64,000 bases of DNA from an uncultured Victivallales bacterium (GTDB lineage: Bacteria > Verrucomicrobiota > Lentisphaeria > Victivallales > UBA1829). Location: positions 22,012 to 86,011 of the forward strand of contig CAKUDG010000010.1 of assembly GCA_934644965.1 (NCBI GenBank), in the 5' to 3' direction. A program made the translations under genes and the position numbers. Shown piece after piece: positions 27,396 through 36,198 of the stretch. The notes under the pieces were generated by a model, which worked only from the letters and a program-made list of their open reading frames with translations, made no database searches and had not been told where the DNA came from. The number at the start of each line of letters is the position of its first letter. Position 1 is the first letter of the stretch.

Positions 27396-28217
27396 ATGAA
27401 AAAAGAAGAGTTCACGCTGATTGAACTGCTTGTGGTCATTGCCGTCATTGCTCTGCTTGCCGCGCTGCTCATGCCGACACTTGGACATGCAAAAGGTGTG
27501 GCGAAAGCCATGCAGTGCATGGCGAATCAGAAGCAGGTTGCTCTGATGGAATTCAACTACGTCAACAACTGGAATGTTCATGCGCCCGTTCACTACAGAA
27601 GGCCGGGATTCGGCATGATGTACGCATACAATATTACCTGGAGACGTTCTCTCGCCTACGACGCGGGCATCATCCGGACTTCTCCGCAGGGTGGATCCTC
27701 CTGGGACAACGAGGAGTTTATTCCGGGAAATCCGAAATACCGCCCGGCCACGGCCGTCTTCCGCTGTCCGGACGGGATCAAAACCGCCGACAAGGACTGG
27801 GCCGACGACGGAAGTCAACTGCACTTCCAGAAACGGGGTCTGATCTGGAGTCCGGACCACGAAAAGAACGCAACCAACAATCTTCTGCGCCCTCAGGCGG
27901 TGAAAAACCCGTCTTCAACCGTTCTCTTCTTTGACAACCTCTATTATCAGCATATGCGTGACAATTACCGGGTTCCCGGATTTCTCCAGTACGCCCCGTA
28001 TCAGTCGGAAGCCGATATTTTCTTCTCCCGGACAGACGCATGGTTTTCGGAAAAAAGTACCCAGAGTCTCCTGAAAGAACAAGGAGTCAAGGGCCGTCAT
28101 GCATCGCTGGTGAATTTCATCTACTTCGACGGTCACGGCCAGCGTCTCGCGTCACAGGATGCGGCGAGGATCCAGAAGGAAGACCCCCTTGCCTTCCGTA
28201 CACTGACTGCGTACTGA
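27396..28217 (+). CDS. Prepilin-like protein with type IV N-terminal methylation leader
   Basis: This 273-aa protein has a short leader and the pilin motif EFTLIELLVVIAVIALLAAL right at the N-terminus, followed by HAKGVAKAMQCMANQKQ and a globular domain ending in a HASLVNFIYFDGHG motif. This is the architecture of the large families of secreted pseudopilin-like proteins in Lentisphaerota and Planctomycetota. A prepilin peptidase would cleave before Phe, and export would use a type II/IV pilus-like machine encoded elsewhere. GGGAGGAG precedes the ATG. The role of the globular part is unknown. Confidence 0.88.
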   Translation: MKKEEFTLIELLVVIAVIALLAALLMPTLGHAKGVAKAMQCMANQKQVALMEFNYVNNWNVHAPVHYRRPGFGMMYAYNITWRRSLAYDAGIIRTSPQGGSSWDNEEFIPGNPKYRPATAVFRCPDGIKTADKDWADDGSQLHFQKRGLIWSPDHEKNATNNLLRPQAVKNPSSTVLFFDNLYYQHMRDNYRVPGFLQYAPYQSEADIFFSRTDAWFSEKSTQSLLKEQGVKGRHASLVNFIYFDGHGQRLASQDAARIQKEDPLAFRTLTAY

Positions 28218-28744
28218 TTTCCTGTACTGCAGTGTCATCGAATTTCTTTTCTTCCCTTTTCTTCCATTTTCTTCCCCTGCCCGTCCTCTCCAATACGGAG
28301 AAACGGGCAGAAACATTTCTCCTCCAGGGAAGCAGGATCCGTCTCTGTGTAAAATGTAAAAATGTAAAAAAGAAGATGGAACAGATCCTGCCCTTCTCCG
28401 CAGAACCGTGCGGGAAACACTCTTTCCACAACGGAAGAACGCATTTTCACGCCGTTCCTCCTGCTTTTTTCTGCGCGGAAAGGGTTCCGATATCCGTGTA
28501 TGCCGGAAGAAAAAGGAACAGCTGCAGAATACGCGCACAAGACGCAATTCAAGGAGAAAGAGGGGGAAAAAAGGAGGAAGGAACGCGCATTCCCTCACAC
28601 ACGGGAAAAGGAGCGGCAGGAAGCAGGTTCCGGGATCGGAACAAAAGGAGCTGAAATCTTGTCCGACTCTTGAAAAAATACCCCCGGCAAGGTACATTAA
28701 CAGGATAAAATCAAACGGAAATCAACAGGGAAAGGAGAATCCCC
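28218..28744. other. Intergenic region carrying the nifUS promoter match
   Basis: No gene seen. A promoter match near the right end is TTGAAA (28670-28675), 17 bases, TACATT (28693-28698), 47 bases before nifU. The rest is low-complexity C/T- and A/G-rich sequence. Confidence 0.5.
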
Positions 28745-29614
28745 ATGTGGAACTATACCCCTAAAGTGATGGACCACTTTCTGAATCCTCGGAACGTCGG
28801 AGAAATCGAGTCTCCCGACGCGCAGGCGGAAGTCGGGAACATGAGCTGCGGCGACGCATTGAAACTGTATCTCAAACTGGATGAAAACGGAAGAATCAGC
28901 GATGTGAAGTTTCAAACCTTCGGCTGCGCCAGCGCGATTGCGTCGAGTTCCGCGCTCACGGAACTGGTGAAGGGAATGACGCTGGAAGAGGCGGGGAAAG
29001 TGACGAATAAGGATATTGTCGCCCTTCTGGGAGAACTTCCGGAAGAAAAGATGCATTGTTCCGTCATGGGAATGGAAGCACTTCAGGCGGCGATAGCGGA
29101 TTACAAACGCCGTCACGGAGAAGCAGTCGAACTGCCGTCTGAAGAGGAGGACGATCATGAAGGAAGGATCGTCTGCCACTGTTTCGGCATAACGGATGCG
29201 AAGATCCGCAAGGTGGCCAAAGTCAACAATCTCCGGAAAGCGGAGGAAATCACCGACTACACCAAAGCAGGAGGCGCCTGCGGAGGTTGTCTGGACCAGA
29301 TCCAGGAAATTCTGGACGAACTCTGGCACGAGGAGCATCATGAAAACAGGGAGAATGGATCCGATGCGTTCGATTCGCTCTCTCTGGTGAAGAAAATTCT
29401 CCGGATTCAGGATGTGATCGACAAGGAAGTCAAACCGATACTGGAACGCGACGGGGGAAGCATCGAACTGGTCGATCTGGAAGGAGATGTGGTGAAAGTC
29501 AAGCTCAAGGGCGTCTGCGCCTCCTGTCCGAATGCGTCGCTGACGCTGAAGAAACTGGTACAGGGCAAACTCAGTGAATTTGTCTCGGACAAACTCGTTG
29601 TGGAAGAAGTGTGA
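28745..29614 (+). CDS. nifU: NifU-type Fe-S cluster scaffold, three-domain
   Basis: This 289-aa scaffold builds and passes on Fe-S clusters with NifS. The N-terminal IscU-like domain has cysteines 35 (MSCGDA), 61 (FGCASA) and 105 (MHCSVM). The central BFD-like [2Fe-2S] domain has Cys144-x-Cys146 and Cys179-x2-Cys182. The C-terminal NifU domain has Cys258-x2-Cys261 (GVCASCPNA). Full three-domain layout as in nitrogen fixers, but no nitrogenase genes are present, so it probably serves general Fe-S assembly. Its ATG follows AAAGGAG; nifS begins eight bases after its stop. Confidence 0.96.
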   Translation: MWNYTPKVMDHFLNPRNVGEIESPDAQAEVGNMSCGDALKLYLKLDENGRISDVKFQTFGCASAIASSSALTELVKGMTLEEAGKVTNKDIVALLGELPEEKMHCSVMGMEALQAAIADYKRRHGEAVELPSEEEDDHEGRIVCHCFGITDAKIRKVAKVNNLRKAEEITDYTKAGGACGGCLDQIQEILDELWHEEHHENRENGSDAFDSLSLVKKILRIQDVIDKEVKPILERDGGSIELVDLEGDVVKVKLKGVCASCPNASLTLKKLVQGKLSEFVSDKLVVEEV

Positions 29615-29621
29615 GGCAGCC

Positions 29622-30785
29622 ATGGATCACTCCAAAGTCATTTATTTCGACAACAACGCCACGACCCGCATAGCCCCGGAAGTCTATGAGGCCATGATTC
29701 CCTATCTGACGGAATACTACGGGAATCCCTCCAGCATTCACCGCTTCGGCGGACAGCTGGCGGCCAGAATCGAAGAAGCAAGAGAACAGCTTGCGTCACT
29801 TCTCGGAGCACATTCCACGGAACTGATCTTCACCTCCTGCGGGACGGAAAGCGACAGCGCCGCGATTCTGAGCGCATTGAACATCTGCCCGAAACGCCGC
29901 AAGGCGGTGATTTCCAAAGTGGAGCACCCTGCAGTTCTGAATTTGTGCAAAGATCTGGAACGGAGGAACTACCGGATTTCGGAAATCCCGGTCGACGCGA
30001 AAGGGCGTCTGGACATGGACCGGGCACGGGATATGATCGACGGAGAAACAGCCGTCGTTTCCGTCATGTGGGCAAACAATGAAACCGGAAACATCTATCC
30101 GGTGGAAGAGCTTGCGGAACTGGCTCACAAAAACGGGGCACTGTTTCACACAGACGCGGTCCAGGCGGTCGGGAAAATTCCGATGTCGCTGAAAGGCATG
30201 AATATAGACATGCTCAGTCTTTCCGGGCATAAGTTTCATGCGCCGAAAGGGATCGGCGCCCTGTACGTGAAACGGGGCATCCGCTTCCACCCGTTCCTGA
30301 TCGGAGGACATCAGGAACGCGGTCGCAGGGCAGGTACGGAAAACATCGCCGGAATCGTCGGACTCGGGAAAGCAGCGGAACTGGCGCTTGCCCACATCGG
30401 AGAGGAAAACACGCGTGTCAGGGCGATCCGCGACCATCTGGAGGAATCGGTACTGGAGAAAATTCCCTCCGTACGGATCAACGGAGACCGGGAACATCGG
30501 CTGCCGAACACATCCAACATCTCCTTTGAATACATCGAAGGCGAATCAATCCTCATGCTGATGGATCTGCATTCCATCTGCGCCTCCAGCGGGAGCGCGT
30601 GCACGACGGGGAGTCTGGAACCCTCGCACGTTCTGCGCGCCATGGGGATCCCTTATACTGCGGCGCACGGGGCAATCCGCTTCAGCTTTTCACGCTACAA
30701 CAGCATGGAGGAAGTCGATTTTCTGATGGAAAAACTGCCTTCCGCCATTGAAAAACTCAGGAAGATCTCTCCTTACTGGAAATGA
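29622..30785 (+). CDS. nifS: Cysteine desulfurase NifS
   Basis: This 387-aa PLP enzyme releases sulfur from cysteine as a persulfide for NifU. It starts MDHSKVIYFDNNATTRIAPE. The PLP lysine is Lys204 (LSLSGHKFHAPKG), and the nucleophile is Cys327 in ASSGSACTTG. The ATG at 29622 has GAGG upstream and replaces an earlier in-frame ATG inside nifU. It forms an operon with nifU. Sulfur from this pair could also supply the cysteine-rich proteins in this window (RicT, polyferredoxin, LarE); that link is inference. Confidence 0.96.
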   Translation: MDHSKVIYFDNNATTRIAPEVYEAMIPYLTEYYGNPSSIHRFGGQLAARIEEAREQLASLLGAHSTELIFTSCGTESDSAAILSALNICPKRRKAVISKVEHPAVLNLCKDLERRNYRISEIPVDAKGRLDMDRARDMIDGETAVVSVMWANNETGNIYPVEELAELAHKNGALFHTDAVQAVGKIPMSLKGMNIDMLSLSGHKFHAPKGIGALYVKRGIRFHPFLIGGHQERGRRAGTENIAGIVGLGKAAELALAHIGEENTRVRAIRDHLEESVLEKIPSVRINGDREHRLPNTSNISFEYIEGESILMLMDLHSICASSGSACTTGSLEPSHVLRAMGIPYTAAHGAIRFSFSRYNSMEEVDFLMEKLPSAIEKLRKISPYWK

Positions 30786-30918
30786 AAATAAACGGAAAAA
30801 TATCCGCTTTTTCCGCGCTGTCCGCTGGAAAAATCACTCAACTGCAGCTATGGTAACATGATGCGTTCCCCATACAGATTATTGCAGTCACATCAAAATA
30901 GCAGGAGGTTCTCTGGAG

Positions 30919-32025
30919 ATGGCTGAAGTTACCATAAAAGGTGTCAGTAAAATTTATGACGGCGGAGTGAAAGCCGTTGACAATATCACATTGGACATCA
31001 AAGACCGTGAATTCATGGTACTCGTCGGCCCCTCCGGATGCGGGAAATCCACCACGCTGCGCATGATTGCGGGACTGGAGGAAATCAGTGCGGGAACCAT
31101 CAGCATCGGCAACCGTGTCGTCAACAACGTGCCGCCGAAGGACCGCGACATTGCCATGGTCTTCCAGAACTATGCGCTTTATCCACATAAAACGGTGTAT
31201 GACAACCTCGCGTTCGGACTCAAACTCAGAAAATTCCCGAAGGCGGACATCGACAAGCGGGTCAAGGAAGCGGCCGATATCCTCGGCATTCACGACTACC
31301 TGAACCGCAAACCCAAAGCCCTTTCCGGGGGACAGCGTCAGCGTGTGGCCGTGGGGCGCGCCATCGTTCGGAAACCGGAAGTCTTTCTCTTTGACGAGCC
31401 CCTCTCAAACCTTGACGCAAAAATGCGCGTCCAGATGAGAACCGAAATCAGCAAACTCCACACCCGGCTCGAGACCACCATGATCTACGTCACGCACGAC
31501 CAGATCGAGGCCATGACCATGGGAGACCGCATCTGCGTCATGAAGGACGGACTGATCCAGCAGGTTGACACTCCGCTGAACATCTACGATCATCCCGCGA
31601 ACGTCTTTGTGGCCGGATTCATCGGCACGCCGCCCATGAACATCTTCAAGGGCGAACTCAGAAAGAACGACAGAGGGAAATACCTCTTCAAGACGCCCTC
31701 CATGGAAATCCATCTCCCCGATGAATGGTCCCCGAAAATCGAATCCTATCTGGACAAACCCATTATTTTCGGCATCCGTCCGGAAGACATCGGTTCCGAA
31801 AGGGCGGAAAACGATCCCAACGCTCCGCTTCTTCATGCCAAGATTGAAGTCATGGAGCCCATGGGGGCGGAAACGTATCTGTATCTGGACACTGGAGCGG
31901 GAAGTTCCTGCATCGCCAGGGTCGACGCACACAGAAAAACAAAGGTCGGAGAGCTTCTGAAACTCAAGCTTTCCATGTCCAACGCGCATCTCTTTGACAG
32001 CGACACGGAAAAATCCATCATCTGA
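30919..32025 (+). CDS. Sugar-importer ABC ATPase, UgpC/MalK/MsmK type
   Basis: This 368-aa nucleotide-binding subunit has Walker A GPSGCGKSTTLRMIAGLE, signature LSGGQRQRVAVGRA, Walker B VFLFDEPLSNLD and H-loop TMIYVTHDQ. A C-terminal TOBE/OB domain (from about residue 240) is typical of ATPases shared by several carbohydrate or glycerol-phosphate importers. No permease or binding protein is adjacent, so it probably energises transporters encoded elsewhere. AGGAGG lies 12 bases before the ATG. A strong terminator follows. Confidence 0.94.
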   Translation: MAEVTIKGVSKIYDGGVKAVDNITLDIKDREFMVLVGPSGCGKSTTLRMIAGLEEISAGTISIGNRVVNNVPPKDRDIAMVFQNYALYPHKTVYDNLAFGLKLRKFPKADIDKRVKEAADILGIHDYLNRKPKALSGGQRQRVAVGRAIVRKPEVFLFDEPLSNLDAKMRVQMRTEISKLHTRLETTMIYVTHDQIEAMTMGDRICVMKDGLIQQVDTPLNIYDHPANVFVAGFIGTPPMNIFKGELRKNDRGKYLFKTPSMEIHLPDEWSPKIESYLDKPIIFGIRPEDIGSERAENDPNAPLLHAKIEVMEPMGAETYLYLDTGAGSSCIARVDAHRKTKVGELLKLKLSMSNAHLFDSDTEKSII

Positions 32026-32084
32026 CGCGTTCTCTCACAACTGGCCTTCTCCAAAACGTTTTTTAAAAACGTTTTTTTATCCGG

Positions 32085-32123
32085 AAGCCGGACAGAATTT
32101 CAAAGCTGTCCGGCTTTTTTTTG
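32085..32123 (+). terminator. Rho-independent terminator of the ABC ATPase gene
   Basis: AAGCCGGACAG pairs with CTGTCCGGCTT, followed by T8. A second A/T-only palindrome (AAAACGTTTTT/AAAAACGTTTT) lies just before it at about 32052-32075. Confidence 0.93.
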
Positions 32124-32206
32124 TGTTTTTTCTGCAGGACGCCTGGACAAAAACAGCGAAAAATGCTAAATTAGTCAAAACAGTGAAAACAGGAGATTTT
32201 TCTGCG

Positions 32207-32653
32207 ATGAAACCGGGAGATTCCTTTGACTGTCCCCATTGCGGGCGGAACAGCTTTCTGAAAAAGGAATCCGTCATGGACGGATGGAAGAAGACGGGCG
32301 AGGTCCTGAAATGCGCCTCCTGTTCCGCGTGGATTGCGGATCTGCCTTGGGAGGAGGCATCGGCAGCGGGGAAAAAAGGCGTTGGGAACACCGCCGCCGG
32401 AAAGGACGCGGCCCCTTCCCCGGAAGACGCGTTGAAAAAACTCCTGGGCACGGATGAGGAAGAGGACAATACGAAGAATGCGGAATTCCTGAAGGAAAAA
32501 CTGAGTTTCTGCAGGGACTGCGCACATATGGTTTCAAATGCCTTCCGGCTTTACTGCACGAAATGGAACAGGGATGTGAACCCGATGGAGGACTGCCCCG
32601 CCCACACGCCGCGGACAGGCTCATCGGAAGGGAAGAAAGGAGACAGGCCATGA
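32207..32653 (+). CDS. Small Cys-rich (zinc-ribbon-like) protein
   Basis: This 148-aa protein has two possible metal sites. One is an N-terminal ribbon with CPHC (residues 9-12) and CASC about 26 residues later. The other is a C-terminal set in SFCRDCAHMV, LYCTKW and EDCPAH. An Ala/Gly/Lys linker joins them. The ATG follows AGGAGA; earlier in-frame codons are not plausible. Its stop overlaps the start of the TatD-like gene (ATGA), so the two are made together and may act together. No named family recognised. Confidence 0.78.
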   Translation: MKPGDSFDCPHCGRNSFLKKESVMDGWKKTGEVLKCASCSAWIADLPWEEASAAGKKGVGNTAAGKDAAPSPEDALKKLLGTDEEEDNTKNAEFLKEKLSFCRDCAHMVSNAFRLYCTKWNRDVNPMEDCPAHTPRTGSSEGKKGDRP

Positions 32654-33486
32654 CCATCATAGAACCGCACATTCACATGTTTTCAAGGACAACCGACGAA
32701 TATCAGGCGATGTACCGCTCAGGAATCCGCGCCTGCGTGGAGCCCTCCTTCTGGCTGGGGGCAAACAGGGAATACGCGGGAAGTTTCTTCGACTACTTCA
32801 AGGTGATTCTGGACTTTGAGACGGTCAGGGCAAGACGTTTCGGACTGGATCATTACGCGGCCGTCGCACTGAATCCGAAGGAGGCGGAAGACAGGAAACT
32901 GGCGGCGGAAGTCATCGCCGGGCTGGATCGTTATCTGGAACATGAACGCTGCGTCGCAGTCGGGGAAATCGGGCTGAACAACATCACGGAAAATGAAGCG
33001 GAGGCATTTGCCGCCCAGCTTCACATTGCTCATGTCAGGAACATGCCTGTCATCGTTCATCTGCCCCATTTCAACAAGACAAAAGGGATCGAATGGACGG
33101 CGGACATTATCCGCAATGAGGGTATCCCCGTTGAAAAAGTCCTGATTGATCACAATACCGAGGAATGCATCCGCGCAGCCCGGGAAACCGGCTGCTGGAC
33201 CGGACTGACCGTCTACCCGATTTCCAAACTCGATCCCCCGCGCGCCGCCCGAATGCTCGCTGAATATGGAGTGGAACGCATGATCGTTTCCGGATCCGCT
33301 GACTGGGGCGTCTCTGATCCGCTGAGCCTGGTGAAAGTCTCCGAATACATGAAGACTCAGGGAATGGATGACAGCGGTATTTCACGCATTCTTTTTGACA
33401 ATCCGAACGCCTTTTATTCCCAGTCTCCGCGCTGGAAGCCGGATTTTTCCATTGTCCCCATGGATCCGCGCGAATTTCAGCGCTGA
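32650..33486 (+). CDS. TatD-like metal-dependent hydrolase (COG1099/EboB-like)
   Basis: This 278-aa TIM-barrel hydrolase has the metal-binding HxH at residues 7-9 (EPHIHMF), then VGEIGLNNIT, VIVHLPHFN, LIDHNTEE and SGSADWGVSDP: the full ligand set of TatD-like enzymes. The pattern (RRFGLDHYAAVALNPKEAED, DNPNAFYSQSPRWKP) resembles the predicted hydrolase found in eubacterial orphan (ebo) clusters, which I recall from memory. Substrate unknown. GGAGA precedes the ATG, which overlaps the preceding stop. It converges with larE. Confidence 0.85.
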   Translation: MTIIEPHIHMFSRTTDEYQAMYRSGIRACVEPSFWLGANREYAGSFFDYFKVILDFETVRARRFGLDHYAAVALNPKEAEDRKLAAEVIAGLDRYLEHERCVAVGEIGLNNITENEAEAFAAQLHIAHVRNMPVIVHLPHFNKTKGIEWTADIIRNEGIPVEKVLIDHNTEECIRAARETGCWTGLTVYPISKLDPPRAARMLAEYGVERMIVSGSADWGVSDPLSLVKVSEYMKTQGMDDSGISRILFDNPNAFYSQSPRWKPDFSIVPMDPREFQR

Positions 33487-33580
33487 TTCCGCCTCTGATC
33501 CAGATTCTGATCCGGGCACTCGGATCCAGAGGGAAGAGGAATGCCCGGGGGAAACAGGATAGACATACGGGATAAGAAAT

Positions 33581-34684
33581 TCAGGAGGAAGAGGAGGTTC
33601 CGTTTTCCCGGCGCATTTCACCGGGAGGACCATCCATGCTCCCGGACCGGAAACCTTTCAGATCCAGAGTGACGAAACGGAAACCAAGTTTTTCGAGTCC
33701 GGCAGTCATCTCTCCGCGGCGGAGAAGAGCTGTGCCGAGGGCGTTTTCCGAGACCTCGATTCTGGCAAGGAGGGAAGGTTCTTTATGATCTTCCTTTCCG
33801 GAGCATGGATTTTCTGCATTCGGATTTCCGTCCTTCTCCCCTGCCCTGCCGCTGCGGGGACACCACCTGACATTCCGATGCACTCGGAGACGGATGTCCG
33901 CAGAAGCGGGAAGAAGAGTCCGCAGGAGCGCCTCCCCGGCTATGACGTTTTCGATGTCCTTTTCCTCCGGCATGAAACCGTATTCAAAACGGGTCGCGAG
34001 ACAGGGGACGGAGGCTTTCCGGGCTGTCGGGAGAGCCAGTTCCGAAGCCATGAGCCGGACCTGCTTTTTGCCGATCCCAAGTTCGGCCAGAGGCGACAGA
34101 ACGGCAGATTCCTTCAGAGCCGCAAGTCCCGGACGATACGTTTTCAAGTCATCGGCGTTGCTGCCGTCCATCACCCATTTCAGGCCTTTTTCTTCCGCAT
34201 GGCGGCGGATGAGGGAAAAGATGCGTCGTTTGCACCAGTAGCATCGGTCGGGAGGATTGTTTTTCATTTCGGGAATGGAGAAGGGATCCATTTCCAGAAA
34301 TTCCAGTTCCACGCCGAGATTCCGGGCTTCCGAGAGAGCGGCCTCCTTTTCATGCGGATCCTGAAAGACGGAATGAATGGTGAGGGCAAGCAAGGGAAAC
34401 GGGGCCTCATCATGGAGGATTTTCAGGAGGTTCAGAAGCAGGGAGCTGTCCACACCTCCGGAATAGGCGAGCGCAATTCCCTCCGGGGCGATTCTGCGGA
34501 GAGAGTTTTTCAGCCGTTCCAGAAGAAGGGGAAGCTCCGGAAGAAGGGAGGGCGAAGGCCGTTCCGGATCCTGCTGCGGCATCTTCTCCCCCTTCCCGTT
34601 GTTGTTCTTCTCTTCCATCTCTTTCTTCAGGGAGGCGGCGTGAGGGATACGACTCGGCTGAGATGGCGGCGGATGATCATTCAT
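33581..34684 (-). CDS. larE: LarE, ATP-dependent sulfur transferase of nickel-pincer cofactor synthesis
   Basis: This 367-aa protein adenylates the pyridinium dicarboxylate mononucleotide and inserts sulfur during nickel-pincer nucleotide (NPN) synthesis. The PP-loop is SGGVDSS (residues 75-81). PPDRCYWCKRRIF carries Cys148-x2-Cys151, and Cys228 in VPCLATRFEYG is the position of the sulfur-donating cysteine in the Lactobacillus enzyme. Three cysteines fit the [4Fe-4S]-type LarE subgroup rather than the sacrificial one. The ATG at 34684 overlaps the larC stop as ATGA with GGAGAG upstream, giving a long disordered N-terminus. Last gene of the lar operon. Confidence 0.92.
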   Translation of the reverse strand: MNDHPPPSQPSRIPHAASLKKEMEEKNNNGKGEKMPQQDPERPSPSLLPELPLLLERLKNSLRRIAPEGIALAYSGGVDSSLLLNLLKILHDEAPFPLLALTIHSVFQDPHEKEAALSEARNLGVELEFLEMDPFSIPEMKNNPPDRCYWCKRRIFSLIRRHAEEKGLKWVMDGSNADDLKTYRPGLAALKESAVLSPLAELGIGKKQVRLMASELALPTARKASVPCLATRFEYGFMPEEKDIENVIAGEALLRTLLPASADIRLRVHRNVRWCPRSGRAGEKDGNPNAENPCSGKEDHKEPSLLARIEVSENALGTALLRRGEMTAGLEKLGFRFVTLDLKGFRSGSMDGPPGEMRRENGTSSSS

Positions 34685-36198
34685 GGCAGACTCTCCGCCG
34701 CCGCGCGTTTGGCCTCTTCCAACACCGTGGCGAAATCGACACCGGAACTTTCCGAAAGACGTTTTACACTTTCATATTCCGGATAACAGCGTACGATGCC
34801 GTTCCAGGAACAGCGTTTGGCCTTGAGCTTTCCGAAGGGAAGAGTCAGTTCGACGATTTCGCGGTCCATGCGGGTCCGTTCGATGGGAATTCTTCTCAGG
34901 CCGATCGTGGTGGTGGATTCAAAAATGATTCTTTCCATGTCCGCCAGGCGAGCTTCATCCACAATCACGCGCAAAAGGTAAGCCGGACGATTCTTTTTCA
35001 TGAAACAAGGCACGAAATGCACATCCAGCGCCCCCGCATCCATCAGTTTTTCCATGACGAAGCCGAAGGTTTCCCCGCTGGAATCATCCAGATTGCATTC
35101 CAGGAGGCAGACCTGTTCATTCTTCCGCGTGGATTCGTCTTCCTCTATCCACATGGCGCGCAAGAAGTTAGGACGTCCGAAATCGCGTTTTCCAAGCCCG
35201 GTTCCGCATTTCCGGATCCGGAACTCCGCGGGGAGCTCGGAACGGGTCCTGAGAGCGGCGGCAATCGCGATTCCCGTGGGAGTCACCATTTCCCCGTGTA
35301 CGGCGGGACAGGGACGAAGCGCGATGCCGCAGGCCTCGGCAATATTCAAGACCGCGGGAACGGGCACGGGAAGATCTCCATGCTGGCAGCGGACAAAACC
35401 GGAGCCTTCGGAAAACCCCGTCACCACACAATCCGTAATGCCGAGATCATCCACGAGGACGGACGCCGCCACGATGTCGACAATCGAGTCCAGCGCTCCC
35501 ACCTCGTGGAAATGGACCTCTTCCAGTGGGCATCCGTGAGCTTTCGATTCGGCCTCCGCCACAATCCGGAAAATTTTTTTTGCCAGAGCACGGGCACGGT
35601 CACTCATCTGTCCGCGGTCTATTACGGCATAGACATCCGAGAGATTCCGATGCACGTGTCCCCCCGCCGCAGGAACAGCCCCCCGCTCCCCCGGATGAGA
35701 AGATGAAGCGGAAGAGCGACCGGCGGATTCACCATACAGGCCATCCGCCCGTTTACAGCAAACGGCTTCTTTCCCGCCCGGAAGCGCATGATGATCCTCC
35801 GCAGACACAGGATGATGAGAAGGAGAATCATAAGCTTCCTTCTCCCGGGAATGATGGGAATGCTCATCATGCGGAGAAGGTTCATGGGAGTGCGCATGGG
35901 GGGGATGTGCCGGATGATGTCCTCCGTGCGGATCGTGAGAGTGGAGCTGAGAGAAATGCTCATGGGGGCCGGGAGACGCGGAAGAAGAACCGTCCTCACC
36001 GGGCAGATGGACGCTGAAGTCGCATCCTGAGATTCCCCGGGAATGTTTCCGGGAAACGGACCAGGCGACCCCTTCCAAATTCAGGCTTTCCAGGACGGCA
36101 TGGAGTTTTCCGGCGCTGGCGCCGAGATCGAGCAGAGCCCCCACGGTCATGTCTCCGGAAATTCCGGAAGCTCCGTCAAGATAAAGAATTGGGTGCAT
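34681..36198 (-). CDS. larC: LarC, nickel-insertase (cyclometallase) of the NPN cofactor
   Basis: This 505-aa protein inserts nickel into the pincer precursor in a CTP-dependent reaction. It starts MHPILYLDGASGISGDMTVGA, with VHFHEVGALDSIVDIVAA and MVTPTGIAIAAAL later. Residues 79 to about 145 are a very His-rich insertion (HSHDPHGGHHPAHPPHAHSH and more) consistent with nickel binding or storage. In Lactobacillus LarC is split and joined by programmed frameshifting; here it is one continuous frame. It overlaps larB by 23 bases, with AAGGAA upstream of its ATG. Confidence 0.94.
   Translation of the reverse strand: MHPILYLDGASGISGDMTVGALLDLGASAGKLHAVLESLNLEGVAWSVSRKHSRGISGCDFSVHLPGEDGSSSASPGPHEHFSQLHSHDPHGGHHPAHPPHAHSHEPSPHDEHSHHSREKEAYDSPSHHPVSAEDHHALPGGKEAVCCKRADGLYGESAGRSSASSSHPGERGAVPAAGGHVHRNLSDVYAVIDRGQMSDRARALAKKIFRIVAEAESKAHGCPLEEVHFHEVGALDSIVDIVAASVLVDDLGITDCVVTGFSEGSGFVRCQHGDLPVPVPAVLNIAEACGIALRPCPAVHGEMVTPTGIAIAAALRTRSELPAEFRIRKCGTGLGKRDFGRPNFLRAMWIEEDESTRKNEQVCLLECNLDDSSGETFGFVMEKLMDAGALDVHFVPCFMKKNRPAYLLRVIVDEARLADMERIIFESTTTIGLRRIPIERTRMDREIVELTLPFGKLKAKRCSWNGIVRCYPEYESVKRLSESSGVDFATVLEEAKRAAAESLP

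Noticed and set aside
29574..29621. Upstream nifS start at 29574
   Set aside because: Those codons lie inside nifU in another frame; the ATG at 29622 has GAGG and starts the family.
33500..33580. Terminator between the convergent TatD-like and larE genes
   Set aside because: An imperfect palindrome (CCTCTGATCC/GGATCCAGAGG) lacks a T tract on either strand.
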